Source: Stenocarpella maydis (taxonomy: Eukaryota > Ascomycota > Sordariomycetes > Diaporthales > Diaporthaceae). From it: a stretch of 64,000 bases of DNA. Below are positions 11,381 to 22,898 of the stretch, in pieces. The stretch lies in contig NQMI01000074.1 in NCBI GenBank assembly GCA_002270565.1, positions 1 through 64,000 of the forward strand, given 5' to 3'. The position numbers and the translations under genes are program-made. Every line of letters begins with the position of its first letter. The stretch's first letter is position 1. The notes under the pieces are model-generated. The model had not been told where the DNA came from, ran no database searches, and was given only the letters and a program-made list of their open reading frames with translations.

Positions 11381-11802
11381 ATAATTTTTATACTTCTAAT
11401 AAAATTTTTTAAAAATAATAAGATAAATCTTCCTGTAAAGTAAAATAGGAAGCCTTACTAACTTTATAGGATAAGTAAGTTAGTATAATGAAGCTATAGG
11501 AAGCTATAGTAATAAAAAGAGACTTACTCTACTTAATCTTTTTAGAATAATGAGAAGATTTTAAAACCTAAGAATCTTTGATTTAGCCTAATACAATGAA
11601 TGAAAAAGGTATAATTAGAGATGCAATAAATAAGAAGGATACTTATAGGAATATCTTTAATAATAAAGGAAGCAAAAAGGGAGATAATATTATAAACCTA
11701 TACCCATCAGCTGATAACTATTATAAAAGATAAATCTAGATGGCTATATTGGAAATTTAGAAACGTTTTCCTGCCCGAGCTAATAGTGATGTCTTAGATA
11801 AC

Positions 11803-11819
11803 TAGGGTTAGGGTTAGGG
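11803..11819 (+). repeat. Short interstitial TTAGGG run
   Basis: TAGGGTTAGGGTTAGGG, nearly three units of the TTAGGG telomere repeat found in most filamentous fungi, lies inside the AT-rich block. It is far too short to be a telomere. It could be a relic of telomere-associated insertion or simply chance in TAGG-rich DNA. Confidence 0.5.
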
Positions 11820-13060
11820 ACCTACTGATTAGGGTAGACTGATAGGACTGATAAACGGTCTAGTTGATTATAAGGCTGGATCGCATGAGTTAATAAGCGG
11901 TCTATATAGTTTATTATTAAAAACAAATGGGGAGTTAAAATATATAAGGATATAGTTATTACTATAGTAGATAGCCTTTATAGAATAGACTCTTTAGTTA
12001 TTAATCTAAGTATTTAGTCTTACCAACTGGATAGCCTTATAGCTTCTAATTATACCCTCTTTAGCTTTATATACTGCAACTCAGTTACATGCCGCCTCTA
12101 TGCCGCTCTGCTAATATAAACCCTACAGGTTACCTACTGAACCCCATAAAGGTTTGGTGTGATTATAACACCTAGCTTAACTATAAGGCCCTAAAGGGGC
12201 CCGGATATTCTAGTACTTATATAGTTATACATCTAGGGCATAGTTGTGCTAGGCCTGTGGCGGGCCCGCCCCAGGCCTGCCTTAGTGTCTAATAAAGGCT
12301 TAGGCTTTGCCTAAGCTCCTTATAATAAAGACTTATTAACTTACTTAGGTTTAATTAATATACTTAAGGTATAATTTAAGTAAACTTATAATAAGTATAT
12401 AATAAGTATATAATAAGTAATTAATAATTACTACTTAAATGAAAAAGGGAGATATAATAAGAAAAAAGATAGATTTATAACTTCCTAATATATATAAAGT
12501 ATATAATTAAAGATAGTAAAGAGAAAGGGGAAATATTATAGTATAAGAGAAAAGAAGGAGTATTATAATTATCTCTTACAATTAATAGGAATATAATATA
12601 AAAGATATATATTAAGGTACTAAGGATAAATGGAATATAATATGAATATAAGTTAGGTATACTTAAATTTTAACCTATATCCTAAGTAGGGTTAATATAA
12701 CAGTACTATATTGCTAGAGTAGGGCTTATTTTAGGAGCCTATATCTTAGGTTTTTAGTATAGAGTAGGGATGGGCCTTAGAACCTAGGGGCTATAAACTA
12801 ACTATATTATACTAGCCCTATATCTAGGGAGACAGGCTATGTGATGGGCTTGGGCTTTGGCCCAAGCTATGCTTAGCGAAAGGGGCCCCATTTAGAGGCC
12901 CCTTCAGGCCTAGAGCTACTATACTCCAGGCGCATAACTATATAGCCTTTTTATAGATTGGGCCCTAAGTAAGGGCCTAATAGCTTCCTCTTATAATGCA
13001 ATTTATAACTCTTTAAGGGACCCTTTAATAAATAACCTAGGAGCTAACTCATAATAATTT
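11820..13060. other. Repeat-derived AT-rich DNA with GC-rich hairpin patches
   Basis: No reading frame is seen. Two patches are GC-rich and self-complementary: around 12,180-12,290 (AAGGCCCTAAAGGGGCCCGG, then GGCGGGCCCGCC) and around 12,850-12,920 (TTGGGCTTTGGCCCAA, then GGGGCCCCATTTAGAGGCCCC). They may be remains of LTRs or non-autonomous elements. Nothing more specific can be supported. Confidence 0.4.
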
Positions 13061-13069
13061 TATATATTA

Positions 13070-13175
13070 TTATAATACTTTTATAATATCTTTAGATTAA
13101 ATAAGCTTTGTATTAAAATAAAAAAAAGAAAGCTCTTCATTTTAATATAGGGCTTATTTAGTTTAAAAGTATTAT
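13070..13175. repeat. Imperfect inverted repeat (MITE-like hairpin)
   Basis: The left arm (about 13,070-13,119) contains ATAATACTTTT, AAATAAGC and GTATTAAAAT. The right arm (about 13,139-13,175) is its reverse complement apart from an extra 10-13 nt in the left arm. The loop is about 20 nt, mostly A. The structure sits at the right margin of the AT-rich block. It could fold as a hairpin or be a small non-autonomous element. Confidence 0.55.
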
Positions 13176-13239
13176 GGAGGTATAGTATGTAGAATTAGCT
13201 AGATTTGAAGAGAATTAGAGATCCAGGTGTGTTGTGTCA

Positions 13240-14059
13240 AGTGCGCGCACTTAGCGTGGTTTTGATACTCTTGAATGCAAGTTAGAGTACTGGAGTGGGG
13301 TGGGCTGCTTCGTCAAGATCTAGCTAAAAGTAGCCCGCTCCTCAGTTCAGGTCACAAACATTTATTATTTTGCTTGGCGCTGATATCCGACATTGGGTTT
13401 TATGCTCTTGTGGCACTTATCAAACAGGGAAACCAGGTGGCTAAACAGGGCTACTTATCATGCTGTCATGATGACTTGTGAAAACAACTGCAGTGCCTTC
13501 GTCACTTCTCGCAGTCATCAGTCAGACGTCCCTGCCAGATGCCACAAGACGCCTGGGAAAGGCGACGTATAATCATACTATCTGGGTATGCGACCACCCG
13601 TGCGACATGCATCTGTGCATCGTTCCTCGATAGTACGGTGCCGTCCAAGTACGTGCACACTTTCAAAGCGCATCCCATATGAGAGCATGGGATTAGCCTG
13701 CGAGAGGTGGACGACGAGTCTGCCCACTCACCCTCCAGCTTCTGCTTCCACAGGATGCCTTAGTGGAGGGACTTGTGCACACGGGATTCCACTATCGGAA
13801 TTCTCTGTATCGGCACCCGCTACGGACTCCTACGAGGTTTCTCGCGCATGATAGGTATATATGACTGTGCCTCCTTCACCCTACTGGGAAGGGTAGATCC
13901 TCTGGGCCCTGGAGGGGAATCAAGGCTTATATTTCTAGGGATATCCGGATAGAAAGAGACATGACGTCTTGGTGATTATATGCAACCTAGCAGCAACTCA
14001 AAACCACGGCCCAGTGTTGGCGACAAGCTACTCACGGGTCTGGGCGACCAACCGCCCAG
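13240..14059. other. Transition zone, no gene seen
   Basis: Base composition returns to normal here. Short open frames (13275-13481, 13588-13851) lack protein-like composition and recognisable motifs. This stretch contains the 3' flank of the Cue5-like gene. Confidence 0.4.
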
Positions 14060-15569
14060 TTACTTCTTCGCCTCGTCCTTTATAGTCTTGTCGTCAACCA
14101 GACTATCCGACATGGCCTCCGCCGCAGCCTTCCTAAGCCTTTCTTCCGAGTCCTCCGTATCCTCCAGATTGATGCTAGCCTTGTCTGGCTTGTCCTTGGC
14201 GTCTTTGTCGTCATCACTGTCACCAAGGCTAAAAGGGTCGTTCTCCGCGATCGGGCTCGGCTCAACCGAGGACAATGGTTGCCACTTACTTGATTTGCCG
14301 CCAGATGCTGCAGACGCCGAGTCCTTGGGTGGGTTCTTGGGAGAGGTCCTGTAGAGATCGATGTCCTCGACGCTGTCCTTGAAGGACACCTTTCGGCCAT
14401 CGTGTGGCTTCGGGGACAGTGAGGGCGGCGGCGGCTTGAACAGGTTGGGGTTCTGTGAGGGCTGGCGACCGGCTGGTGCTGGATTTACATGTCAGCATAT
14501 GCCACCGCTTCTTTGAGTCATCTCATCTCTTTACTTACTGCCATCACTGTGGAACTTCATCCCGGCAAAGTCGTCACTCAGCAGCTCTGGATCGGCATCA
14601 TAGCGCTCATAGTCTCTACTCCTCCTCGATGACTCCCCACTACCCCGTCCGGCGAAGGAACCACGGCCGCCTTGCTGGTGGGACGAGGCCTCCTGCTCAT
14701 CGAATTGCTCGTCAAACTTCTTCTTGATATCCTTGAACCACGAGTTCACCTTGGTCTGTGTCTCCTGGAAGCCCTTTTTGAGTTGCTCCTGGATGACGGG
14801 GAGATCATCGTCAATGAAGCTGTGCTCCCTGTCATCGTGCAATTCGTTCGGCTTCAGGCCCGTCTGCTGGCGCCTGCGGGGCGCGTTTCCTGGCCCTCTG
14901 TTGGAGGTCCGGGCTTCGTATGCGGCACTTTGGCTCTCGTAATGTTGCGCCAGCTGGCGTGCGTAGGCCTCGTCCGCCTCGAGCTGGGACTGTGCATTCT
15001 GCGGTCGCGGGGGCTGCGGCGGGGGGTGCTCCTCTTCTTCGTCGGGCTGAACAGCATCCGGGTCGCTCATGGCCAGCAGCGCATTGAATGCTGGGTCGAC
15101 CTGCCCCCGGCTCGCGATCAGCACCGCCTTGATGACAGCGGCGTCGATGGTGGGGAACGCCTCCTTCAGGATGGCTTCGTTCTTCTGCTGTTCGGTCATC
15201 GGTCGAGGGGGCTTCGGGGGAGGCGCATCCTGAGATGGGGTCGTCGAGGGGTTTGCAGGGGCCGAGGTACTAGTTGAGGCCGCCGTGGATGCCCCTGTGG
15301 GGGCCCCTGGCGCTGGGGTCGGTTTGGTGGTGCTGTCGTCCATGTTGATGATGCCTGATTCTTGAACGTCTTCGTCGTCGGAATAGTCCAGCGGCTTGAC
15401 GGTGGTGGGCGACTCTGGGACCTTGTCCTGAAGTCGGAAAGTGATCAGTCAAGACGATGGCTTTGATTGGGAGTGGGTAGGTGCATGAGCCGAGCTTTGT
15501 CTGGTGTTTTGAGTCTAGGCCTTCTGCTCATGCTTCGGAGATGAGCCAGGGGACGATGCTTACCGACAT
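14060..15569 (-). CDS. CUE5: CUE-domain ubiquitin-binding protein (Cue5-like autophagy receptor)
   Basis: Three exons: 15564-15569 (only ATG TCG), 14542-15427 and 14060-14478. Introns use GTAAGC..CAG and GTAAGT..CCAG, giving 436 residues. The start is the ATG at 15569, whose two-codon exon splices in frame to DKVPESP. A CUE domain lies at about residues 79-122: EAFPTIDAAVIKAVLIASRG with the dileucine ALLAM. It follows a Pro/Ser/Thr-rich leader. A charged helical segment (NSWFKDIKKKFDEQF) comes next. The C-terminus has WQPL at 363-366, which fits an Atg8-interacting motif. Yeast Cue5 binds ubiquitinated aggregates by CUE and Atg8 by such a motif; the same role here is inference. An alternative start at 15343 would skip the small exon. 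Confidence 0.82.
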
Positions 15570-18500
15570 CTTTGAACCGAGATGGCTGGATGAAATGAAA
15601 CAGATGGGATGGCGGCAACTTGGTCAGTCAGTGGCTAGGAAAGAGTGAGCTGACAAAAAGTAGTCTTGAGAGAATACTTGCGGACCGAATAGATGGAGGG
15701 TGCGCGTGCTTCCAGGTGCCTCATATGCTTCGGGAGGGGAGCTGCGTGACTGCGTCAGACCCTCCAACGGTTTGGGAACGGGCGGACTAGTCCAGCGGTA
15801 CATGTGTACCTGGGTACCTAGGTACCTGGCATTGTTAGCAGGGCAGCCATTACACTACTATGTACCTAGGTACACCGAATGCATAAAAGTGGGGGCCACT
15901 TTAGTGTACCACATGCTTCACTGTTCTACGTACATCTGTTCTGTACTCACGGCACCTGGGATGCCTCCCCGTGTGGGTACATTGGCAGATGGGCACTTGA
16001 TATATACTCATTTCAAAGGATCTGCATCTACCTGAGCCTTTAGGGCAAAGATGCTGGTTCTGCATTTCAAAAGGGGGTGGTGGGGGACGTCAAGACCAAC
16101 ATAATGGGGCGCCCTGGTCACTATCGCATCGTGCTGCGGCGTAGAGAAACCGTTTTTGAAGCACCAGAAGGGCAGGGTCGACGTTTGTAGCACAGGCTTA
16201 GCAATCAGCGACTGTTGGCTCATTTTATTGGAACCGGGAAGCCACTCGTACAAGAATCAAAAGCATGCTCAGGTGTGTGGGTGCATCTATCTTCTCTGAG
16301 AAGATAGCTTTCGCATTTGCAGCATCTGCATCTCAAGGGGGAAACTGCGTTGCATTCTTCGGCTTTATTACGTGCGCCAACTACGAGCTCAAAGCTGCGG
16401 ACAGGCACGACTTGACAGGCTGGCCAGCGTCACCAGGTAGAATATCTTATATCTGCCCCACGAGTAAGCCTTTCAACAACAATTTGGTCCTCTTCGACTT
16501 CTCGGTATAGTGACTGCCAATGGCTTCTCCTTTCGTTCTTACCCGTATGACACCATCAAAAACCCAATCGATATAACTGCGCTCTCACAGCGCCGTCTCT
16601 CTTCTGAGGCTACTTGCGGAATTCATCCTTACTTGCAAACAGAGCCATGGTTTAAGATGAGGTTAACCCTGGTTTTAATAGCCTGACTGAACCCTGCTTG
16701 TCATATTCTCATTGCGTTTTCCTCCCATTCTTATGGTATAGTCTCTACACTACTCCTAATATTACATTATTATTCTTCAGCATATACGTAGTGTACCATA
16801 AGAACCGCCTCCTACCATTCAATCACAACATCCTCCCAACGAGGCTTACTGTACCCCTCGGGTCTATATTAATACAGGGGTCATCACAACATGAAGACCC
16901 GTACTCGCTTCTCCTTAAGTAAGGAAGGTCCAGAACATTGCACTCTTTATGAAAATAAGCAGTCATGAAGTAGAAAATCACTGCTAGTCCCATAATTAAC
17001 GCAATAGACTTTGATTTAAATATCTTAGACGTACTCATGGAGATATATAATCATAAATTTGAGGTGTATTTCTTAACTTATTTTGCTTTCAGGGCTACAC
17101 TTATTAACGCCATGGTCTAGAATCGCCTAATATATTAGTCCTTGATGTTCCACCTGAATACTGTAGTGACATTCAACTTCCAAATGCAACATTGACCTCT
17201 CTAGAGTGCAGGGCCCGTGTCAGGGAATTTTAGAGCTATAGGCGGTCTCGCGAGGTGACGGTGAAGACCCATCATTGCTTGATCTTTTTTGGTCTGTTCG
17301 TGTAGCTGGTTACGGCGGACAGCTCCTGACAGTTAGGAGGCCCCTGTCTGCTTAAGTAGGTATTATTCTACCTTGCTGGAAAGGCGAACGCAATGAGTTC
17401 GAAGTCTGAAATGTCATGCTGTATACTCGTTACGTTAGCAGATAACTTGAAATCTAGCTATCTGCCGAGAACTTTCGTTGCAAATTTGCTTTGCGGCCGA
17501 AGTGATGATCACTGCGGCCCAGCCACTTCCACGATTTTGGCGATCTTTTATACAATCTTCCTCATCATCTACCACCGCCGTAGGGTCTCGGTTTGGACCG
17601 TCTGGTACTGAGCACTGTGACTCGTGTTGCCTACCAAACCAGCATGGCTGATGATCCATGGGATTTGCGCAGAATAAAGAAAAGAACATTAGCACATTTT
17701 CAAGACCGCATCGGCGCAGCTTCGTAGATATGGACCTTCGGGAGGCTTGACCATAAGATTGATTTCTCAAGGGGCAGTGCGGCAGTATTCTTTTTGAGCC
17801 AACAATTACGTTTTACTGGCTTTTATAACTAGTGGCTCAACTGGTAAGCACTAGCAACATTTGATGTCTCAAAGCCAGCACCAATGTACAGCGCAGACCT
17901 ATTACGAAGCTCCACGACGACACGGCCTTGAGAGGTACTCATCTCAGAAGGCACGTCTAAATAGATGCAAGTTCCGTATGACGAAGCATTCCCCAAGGTA
18001 GAGTCCCCGAATGGGACGTACTAAACCAGAGTAGACGATGCGTAGACTGATCTAGTTGCCTATCTCCCTGTAAAGCCGACCTAGGAGAAGGGTCTAGCGA
18101 GGCCGTGGTAGGCTTACCTATTGACAAAGTCTTTGCTGTCTAGCCTGATGGAAGTCCGTTATAGTGTCCTCGTATACATATATACACTACTCCGTACATG
18201 TGGGGACACCGCCTACAATGAACTAGCTAGCCATGGTTGATCGGCTCAAGCGCACATGTACTAATTAAGCGGAGGCTGGGAGCGGCGAAAGCTGAAGCTA
18301 CCGTCTCCGTTCATGGCTCGCGGTAGACCTGAGCGGGGTTAACAATACGCAACCCAGTACTACCGTGGGCCCGATCACGACTCTGAGCTATTGAAAAAGG
18401 ACTGAGATATGGCCGAGGAAGCGAATGAGATGTCGATGCTATAATGGAGCGTGCTGAGCCACGTCGCGCTAGGTGACTTTACGTAGAGGTGTATACGTGC

Positions 18501-19019
18501 CACAAGCAGCACGTCCTATCTAGTCCAAGTTAAACACAGCGCTCGGTCGCGGTGTCGGTTACTTACCCGTATCGAGAAAAGTTCTAGCTACCGTCATGTT
18601 CCTCACGAAGATTCCAGGTACCTTAGTCTTTTAGAGACAACGTTACTTTCTTTGAATTCCCTACCTCTTGTTCCGGCGCGGTGCTTATTCAGCGAGGTAC
18701 TTGCCTACATGTGACGTTTTCAGAGGTACCCAGGTACTTAGAGTACACTACTCCGTACCGCCGCCATGCAGGCGCCACCTTTCCCGGGTTAAGCGACAGG
18801 CAGGCAGATGGCTTGGCTGCAACCCTGGGCACGCCTGTGACCTGCCGTATGATATCAGCCCGCGAACGTCTGGAACGTTATCGGGCGTCGAAACACTTGC
18901 GACCTTTTGGTCCATCCCAAACCTTCTTCACCATGACTTGACAAGAAAAATCGACGAAAAGGAAAGCGGCAAGCCATCAATACTGCTGGTTCGCACCTCT
19001 ACATGTTTCAAGAAGGACC
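15570..19019. other. Long intergenic region, no gene supported
   Basis: This is 3.45 kb between divergent genes. It contains clusters of the palindrome-like GGTACCTAGGTACC family (around 15,800-15,875 and 18,725), two copies of TACTCCGTA (18,188 and 18,749), an AT-richer stretch (16,650-17,160) and an isolated tRNA-box-A-like TGGCTCAACTGG near 17,830. Open frames are short and unlike protein. Confidence 0.5.
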
Positions 19020-19843
19020 ATGGGCAACAGCTCCAGCCGGGTCACGGCCCAGGATAAGTGAGGCAGCCTGAGCATCCAGAGCATCAACTTGGATCCCATG
19101 GGATCCCCGCCGTAGATGCAAGCGCCCCTGTCGCACAAGTACGTAGCTAATCGGCATGCTTTCCTGTCCTAAAGGGCCATCCTCGACCTCAAGACCCAGC
19201 GCGACAAGCTGCACCAGTACCAACGGCGCATAACCGTCCTCACCGACCGCGAGACCCAGATCGCCAAGCAGATGCTGGCCAAGGGTGACAAGAAGCGCGC
19301 CCTGCTCGCCCTACGCCGAAAGAAGTACCAAGAGTCGCTGCTCGCACAGACCGACGGCCAGCTTGAACAGCTTGAGAAGCTGACGGCCAACGTTGAGTTT
19401 GCGCAGATCCAGAAGGATGTCGTCTTCGGCCTGCAGCAGGGCACCAAGGTGCTCAAGGAGATACACGCCGAGATGGGCGGTATAGAACACGTCGAGAAGC
19501 TTATGGGAGAGACGGCTGACGCGATCGCTTATCAGAATGTGGGTGTGGCTGCGGATAGGCACGCGGCCCCGTACCCAACACATACCAACATGACCGTTCC
19601 GGGAGCTAATCAGCGTATTCCAAATCGCAGGAGATCAGCGAGATGCTCGGGGGCAAGATATCAAATCAGGATGAGGAAGAGGTCGAGGAAGAGCTGGCCG
19701 CAATGGAGGCTGAACTGGCGGAGAGGGCACCTCTACCCGACGTCCCAGTTACTGCACTACCCGCCCACGAGATTGTAGCAGATCCACAGCCTGCAAGGGT
19801 GAAGCAGAAACAACCGGAAAAGCAAGCTATGCTTGCATCATGA
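19020..19843 (+). CDS. VPS20: ESCRT-III subunit Vps20 (CHMP6)
   Basis: Three exons: 19020-19057, 19175-19538 and 19631-19843, giving 204 residues; junctions are in frame at K13 and after AYQN. The ATG at 19020 gives MGNSSSRV, an N-terminal glycine/serine context expected for N-myristoylation, which Vps20 uses to attach to endosomal membranes. The Snf7 core follows: basic helix 1 (KTQRDKLHQYQRRI), then LAKGDKKRALLALRRKKYQE and the acidic helix after EISEMLGGKI. Vps20 links ESCRT-II to Snf7 polymerisation in the multivesicular-body pathway. It ends 223 bp from the convergent helicase gene. The second donor is GTGGGT, slightly unusual. Length fits the family. Confidence 0.9.
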
Positions 19844-20066
19844 GGCCTTGGAGGGGGGGGGGGTTGTACGGTCCGAGGCGTTGGCTGCGCTTACGTGGAA
19901 ACCATTGTGGTCCATTCTGTGTAGCATCGAGAGATGCGGTACGGCGCACTTCCCCTTGTATATGCTTTCCGGCACCAACGAAGTCTTTGAGGACCCTGCA
20001 GGAAGTTCTGACTTTACCGTCGCAATGGGCAGGTCGGTACAGTTTGTACGTCGCTGATGGCCTGAA

Positions 20067-22176
20067 TTACTTCTTGAGCTGGTAGAAATTAGGCGCATAC
20101 TCGAGTAGCCAGGCCTTCTCAATCCTGCAGATATCTCGGATGAACGTTTTGCTGGCAGTTTCCATGACTTCCGTGAAGATAACCCAATCAGCCTTCCGAT
20201 TAAACATGATGCTGCTTGGATGGGCGTGAAGGACGGTTCCGCCATCAATGGTGCGAAATGTGCCGTCTGGTGCCATTCTCGCCGCCTGCGAAAAATAGCC
20301 TGTGGTCAGGCAGCGTCTGATTTGCTCGGCCTTTGTCGCTGCATCCTCACCTGGGGCTTGCCTGGCGGCGAGCGACTCCTCCGTATTGATGCCGAATCGC
20401 TCAAGAGATCGTTTTAACTGGGCTCTTATACTGACTGCGCGGGTCATGGCCTTGAAGTTGAGGCCGTTGTCATGGCAGAAACGACCCTCCTTTCGCCCCG
20501 TGCTCACAAAAGCTTGATATGTATTGAGCAGGGTCAGGTGGTCACCTTCCTCGGCTGCGAACTTGCGCCTCGAGCTTTCTAGCTCCTTCTTTCGGTCAGC
20601 ATCGCTCTGAACCCATACGCTGCCTCCCAAGCTCGTCATCGCTGCTATAGTTAGGATTTCACTAACGCATCCGAACGTAGTGGCAGAGAGTAAGGTTTTG
20701 GCCATCATTGGCTCCACTGCCAGTTCTGCCATCCGCATACCCAGAGGTCTGGTCAGCTTGCAGTAGTCGTCCAAGGCACCAAGCGCATAGAGTAGCTCGA
20801 GCGCCCTGGACATCAACTCAGCTGGAGGTGGTGTCAGAAAGTCGAACCGCAGGAAGTTGGTGATCCCAAGAGCCCCGAGCTGTAGTATAAATGGAGCAAG
20901 GTTCGATCTCTGAATTTCCGGTACGTTTGAATCGGGTAAGCTCATGTATGTTTCCTCCTTGTAAAGTCGAAAGCACTTTCCAGGCCGAGTCCGGCCCGCT
21001 CGGCCCGCTCTCTGAGCAGCCGCTGCCTTGGAAATTGGGACCGCTGTCAAGGTTTCAATGCCGGATGTTGGGTTGTAAGCACGCTCTTTGACAAAGCCGC
21101 AGTCTACAACATAGCTAATTTGCTCTATCGTGACGGAAGCTTCAGCGATGTTTGTGGAGAAGATGACCTTCCTCGTGTTGTCTGGTGCCTTTTCGAAGAC
21201 GTACATTTGCTGCTCTGTCGACAGGCCGGCGTACAGCGGCAGTGGCAGCAAGACCTGTGATGCAGGGTCTGACTGGGCAGAGCGCTCCGCGACCGCGTCG
21301 ATTGCAAACTCGATCTCGTCTCGTCCCGTTAGAAAGACAAGGATGTCACCTTTTGGCTCTTTGGCGTGGATCTCGAGCACGGTACTGACGGCCCTTTCAA
21401 CGTAATTTTCAGCAGGCGATTCCAGGTAGAGTATATCAATAGCATACGTCCGGCCCTCAATGCTGATGATGGCACCTGTGACCTGAGGCTGATCCTGAAT
21501 CTCACCACGCCGAGTGAAGAAGTCGAGGAACTCTTCAGCTTGAAGAGTGGCACTGCTTATTATGATTCTCAAATCTGGGCGGCGCTTGAGGATCTTTTTA
21601 AGCAAGCCAAGAAGAAAATCCGTACTGATGGATCTTTCGTGCGCTTCATCGACCATGATGACCGAGTAGCGAGACAAAAGAGGATCAACGAGGGCCTCTC
21701 GGATAAGCATGCCATCCGTGAGGAACTTGATACGGGTAGCAGCGGATGAGACATCTTCAAAGCGGATGGAGTATCCCACCTCCTTGCCCAGCTCACTGTT
21801 TGTCTCCTCGGCTACCCTGACGGCTACAGTTGTTGCAGCTACGCGGCGCGGCTGGAAGGTCTAGTCAGCAAGCGCTGTCTGACAAGAAGGAATCTTTGCA
21901 TGGACTTACTTGTGTGACTGCGATGACTTTACCGTTGGCGCACCAGCCAGCCTTCTCGAGAAACTGTGGTAATTGTGTCGTTTTTCCGCTGCCCGTCTGC
22001 CCAACAACAATAGTGACTTGGCGAGTCTCAACCAGGTACAGCAGGCTTTGCCGATGCCTCGCTATGGGCAAGAGTTCCGACGGCTTGTGAAGCGCCGGGA
22101 TAAAAGATGAACCGAGGTGGTTCTCTGCCATGTTTTGGCTCGCCCGCGTGCTGCGTGTTCTTGTGCTCGCAGTCAT
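20067..22176 (-). CDS. DHX35: DEAH-box RNA helicase, DHX35-like
   Basis: Two exons: 21910-22176 and 20067-21850+1 (acceptor AG at 21852-21853, exon from 21851), giving 683 residues. Motif I is GQTGSGKTTQ at about 59-68. The intron falls just before motif Ia (PRRVAA). Motif II is DEAH at about 157-160, motif III is SAT near 190. Motif V (ASVTIEQ) and motif VI (QRAGRAGRTRPG) follow, then the helicase-associated and OB-fold regions typical of DEAH proteins. Overall length and the C-terminal WLLEYAPNFYQL fit the short DHX35 branch rather than Prp2/16/22/43. DHX35 proteins are spliceosome-associated ATPases; the exact step is not settled by sequence. A second in-frame Met at residue 16 is an alternative start. 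It is divergent from the DUF2293 gene. Confidence 0.85.
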
Positions 22177-22898
22177 CAGCCAGTCATTAGAGATGAAGGG
22201 ACGAGGTGCGCGTCCATATACCTACTTAGACACCTCCTGGACATGTAGCTAAGACATGCAGAGCTTCTAGGGTTGAACCCGGACATCTACGGAGTATGTG
22301 CTTCGACTGGTCGGGAGTCGCCGCTTATTACTAAGCTGGGCGTGAGACCTCGGGCAATAGCGTTGAAGCCTGACCCACACTAGCCCACCCGCCACCAGGA
22401 ACGGCACATGGCTCGTCAACACACACTCTCTCCCACCTCTCCCAACCCTTGGAAACGAACCCTTTCTCTTCCCACGCTTCACTAGGCTCCGCCCACGTCA
22501 GCCGTGATTGTTGCCCGGCTTCAGTGACTTGTGCACCGCTGATTCCCTGCGTGTGCCTCTCTGCTTGCCCGTCTCCCACTGCTCGCACCTCCTTGGGTTG
22601 TGGTCCACGAGGCTTCCGCGGCCGCAGACTGGGCAGCCCACCTTCCTTGGCTTTCCTTTCTCTGACTTCCGTCCTGCTCTTGGGCTTATTTGGTTCAGCA
22701 AGCCGCGCTTGTTGAACCCTCGCGTGTGAGGAGAGCAACGAGGTGACAGGTTAACGCTCCGAGTCTGGCCTAGAGCACTCGTCGTGTACTCGTCGTGTAC
22801 TCGGCTCCTCCGAGTTGATTTTCCTCCTTCTGTTTCCGTTGTTGATCCTCTTTCCATATTGTATACCAGCATGGTAAGCTCATGAGGGTCCATTTGCC
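22177..22898. promoter_or_regulatory. Divergent intergenic region between helicase and DUF2293 gene
   Basis: 722 bp separate two start codons on opposite strands, so both promoters must lie here. It is pyrimidine-rich on the plus strand toward 22,700-22,860 and contains TACGGAGTA at 22,288 and a CACTCGTCGTGTACTCGTCG direct repeat near 22,780. No TATA box is obvious. Confidence 0.5.

Larger units (their letters stand above)
2760..13240. repeat. AT-rich, RIP-like repeat block
   Basis: This interval is dominated by TA dinucleotides and has very little CA/TG, unlike the GC-rich DNA from 14,000 onward. Retroelement reading frames inside it are conserved in sense but broken mainly by TAG codons. 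Histidine codons are replaced by TAT/TAC (Tyr) in the integrase zinc-binding region. This is what C-to-T change at CpA on either strand produces. The block holds several damaged elements listed separately. The stretch 2,760-3,620 is the most AT-rich and shows no readable frame. Confidence 0.85.

Noticed and set aside
17826..17880. tRNA-like box A (TGGCTCAACTGG)
   Set aside because: No box B, no acceptor-stem pairing and no anticodon stem could be found downstream.
19833..20085. Short plus-strand frames between Vps20 and the helicase
   Set aside because: They lie in convergent 3' regions, contain a G10 run and show no protein-like content.
22261..22300. GGGTTCAACCC on the minus strand resembling a tRNA T-loop
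   Set aside because: It is a short palindrome and lacks a matching box A or acceptor stem at the right distance.
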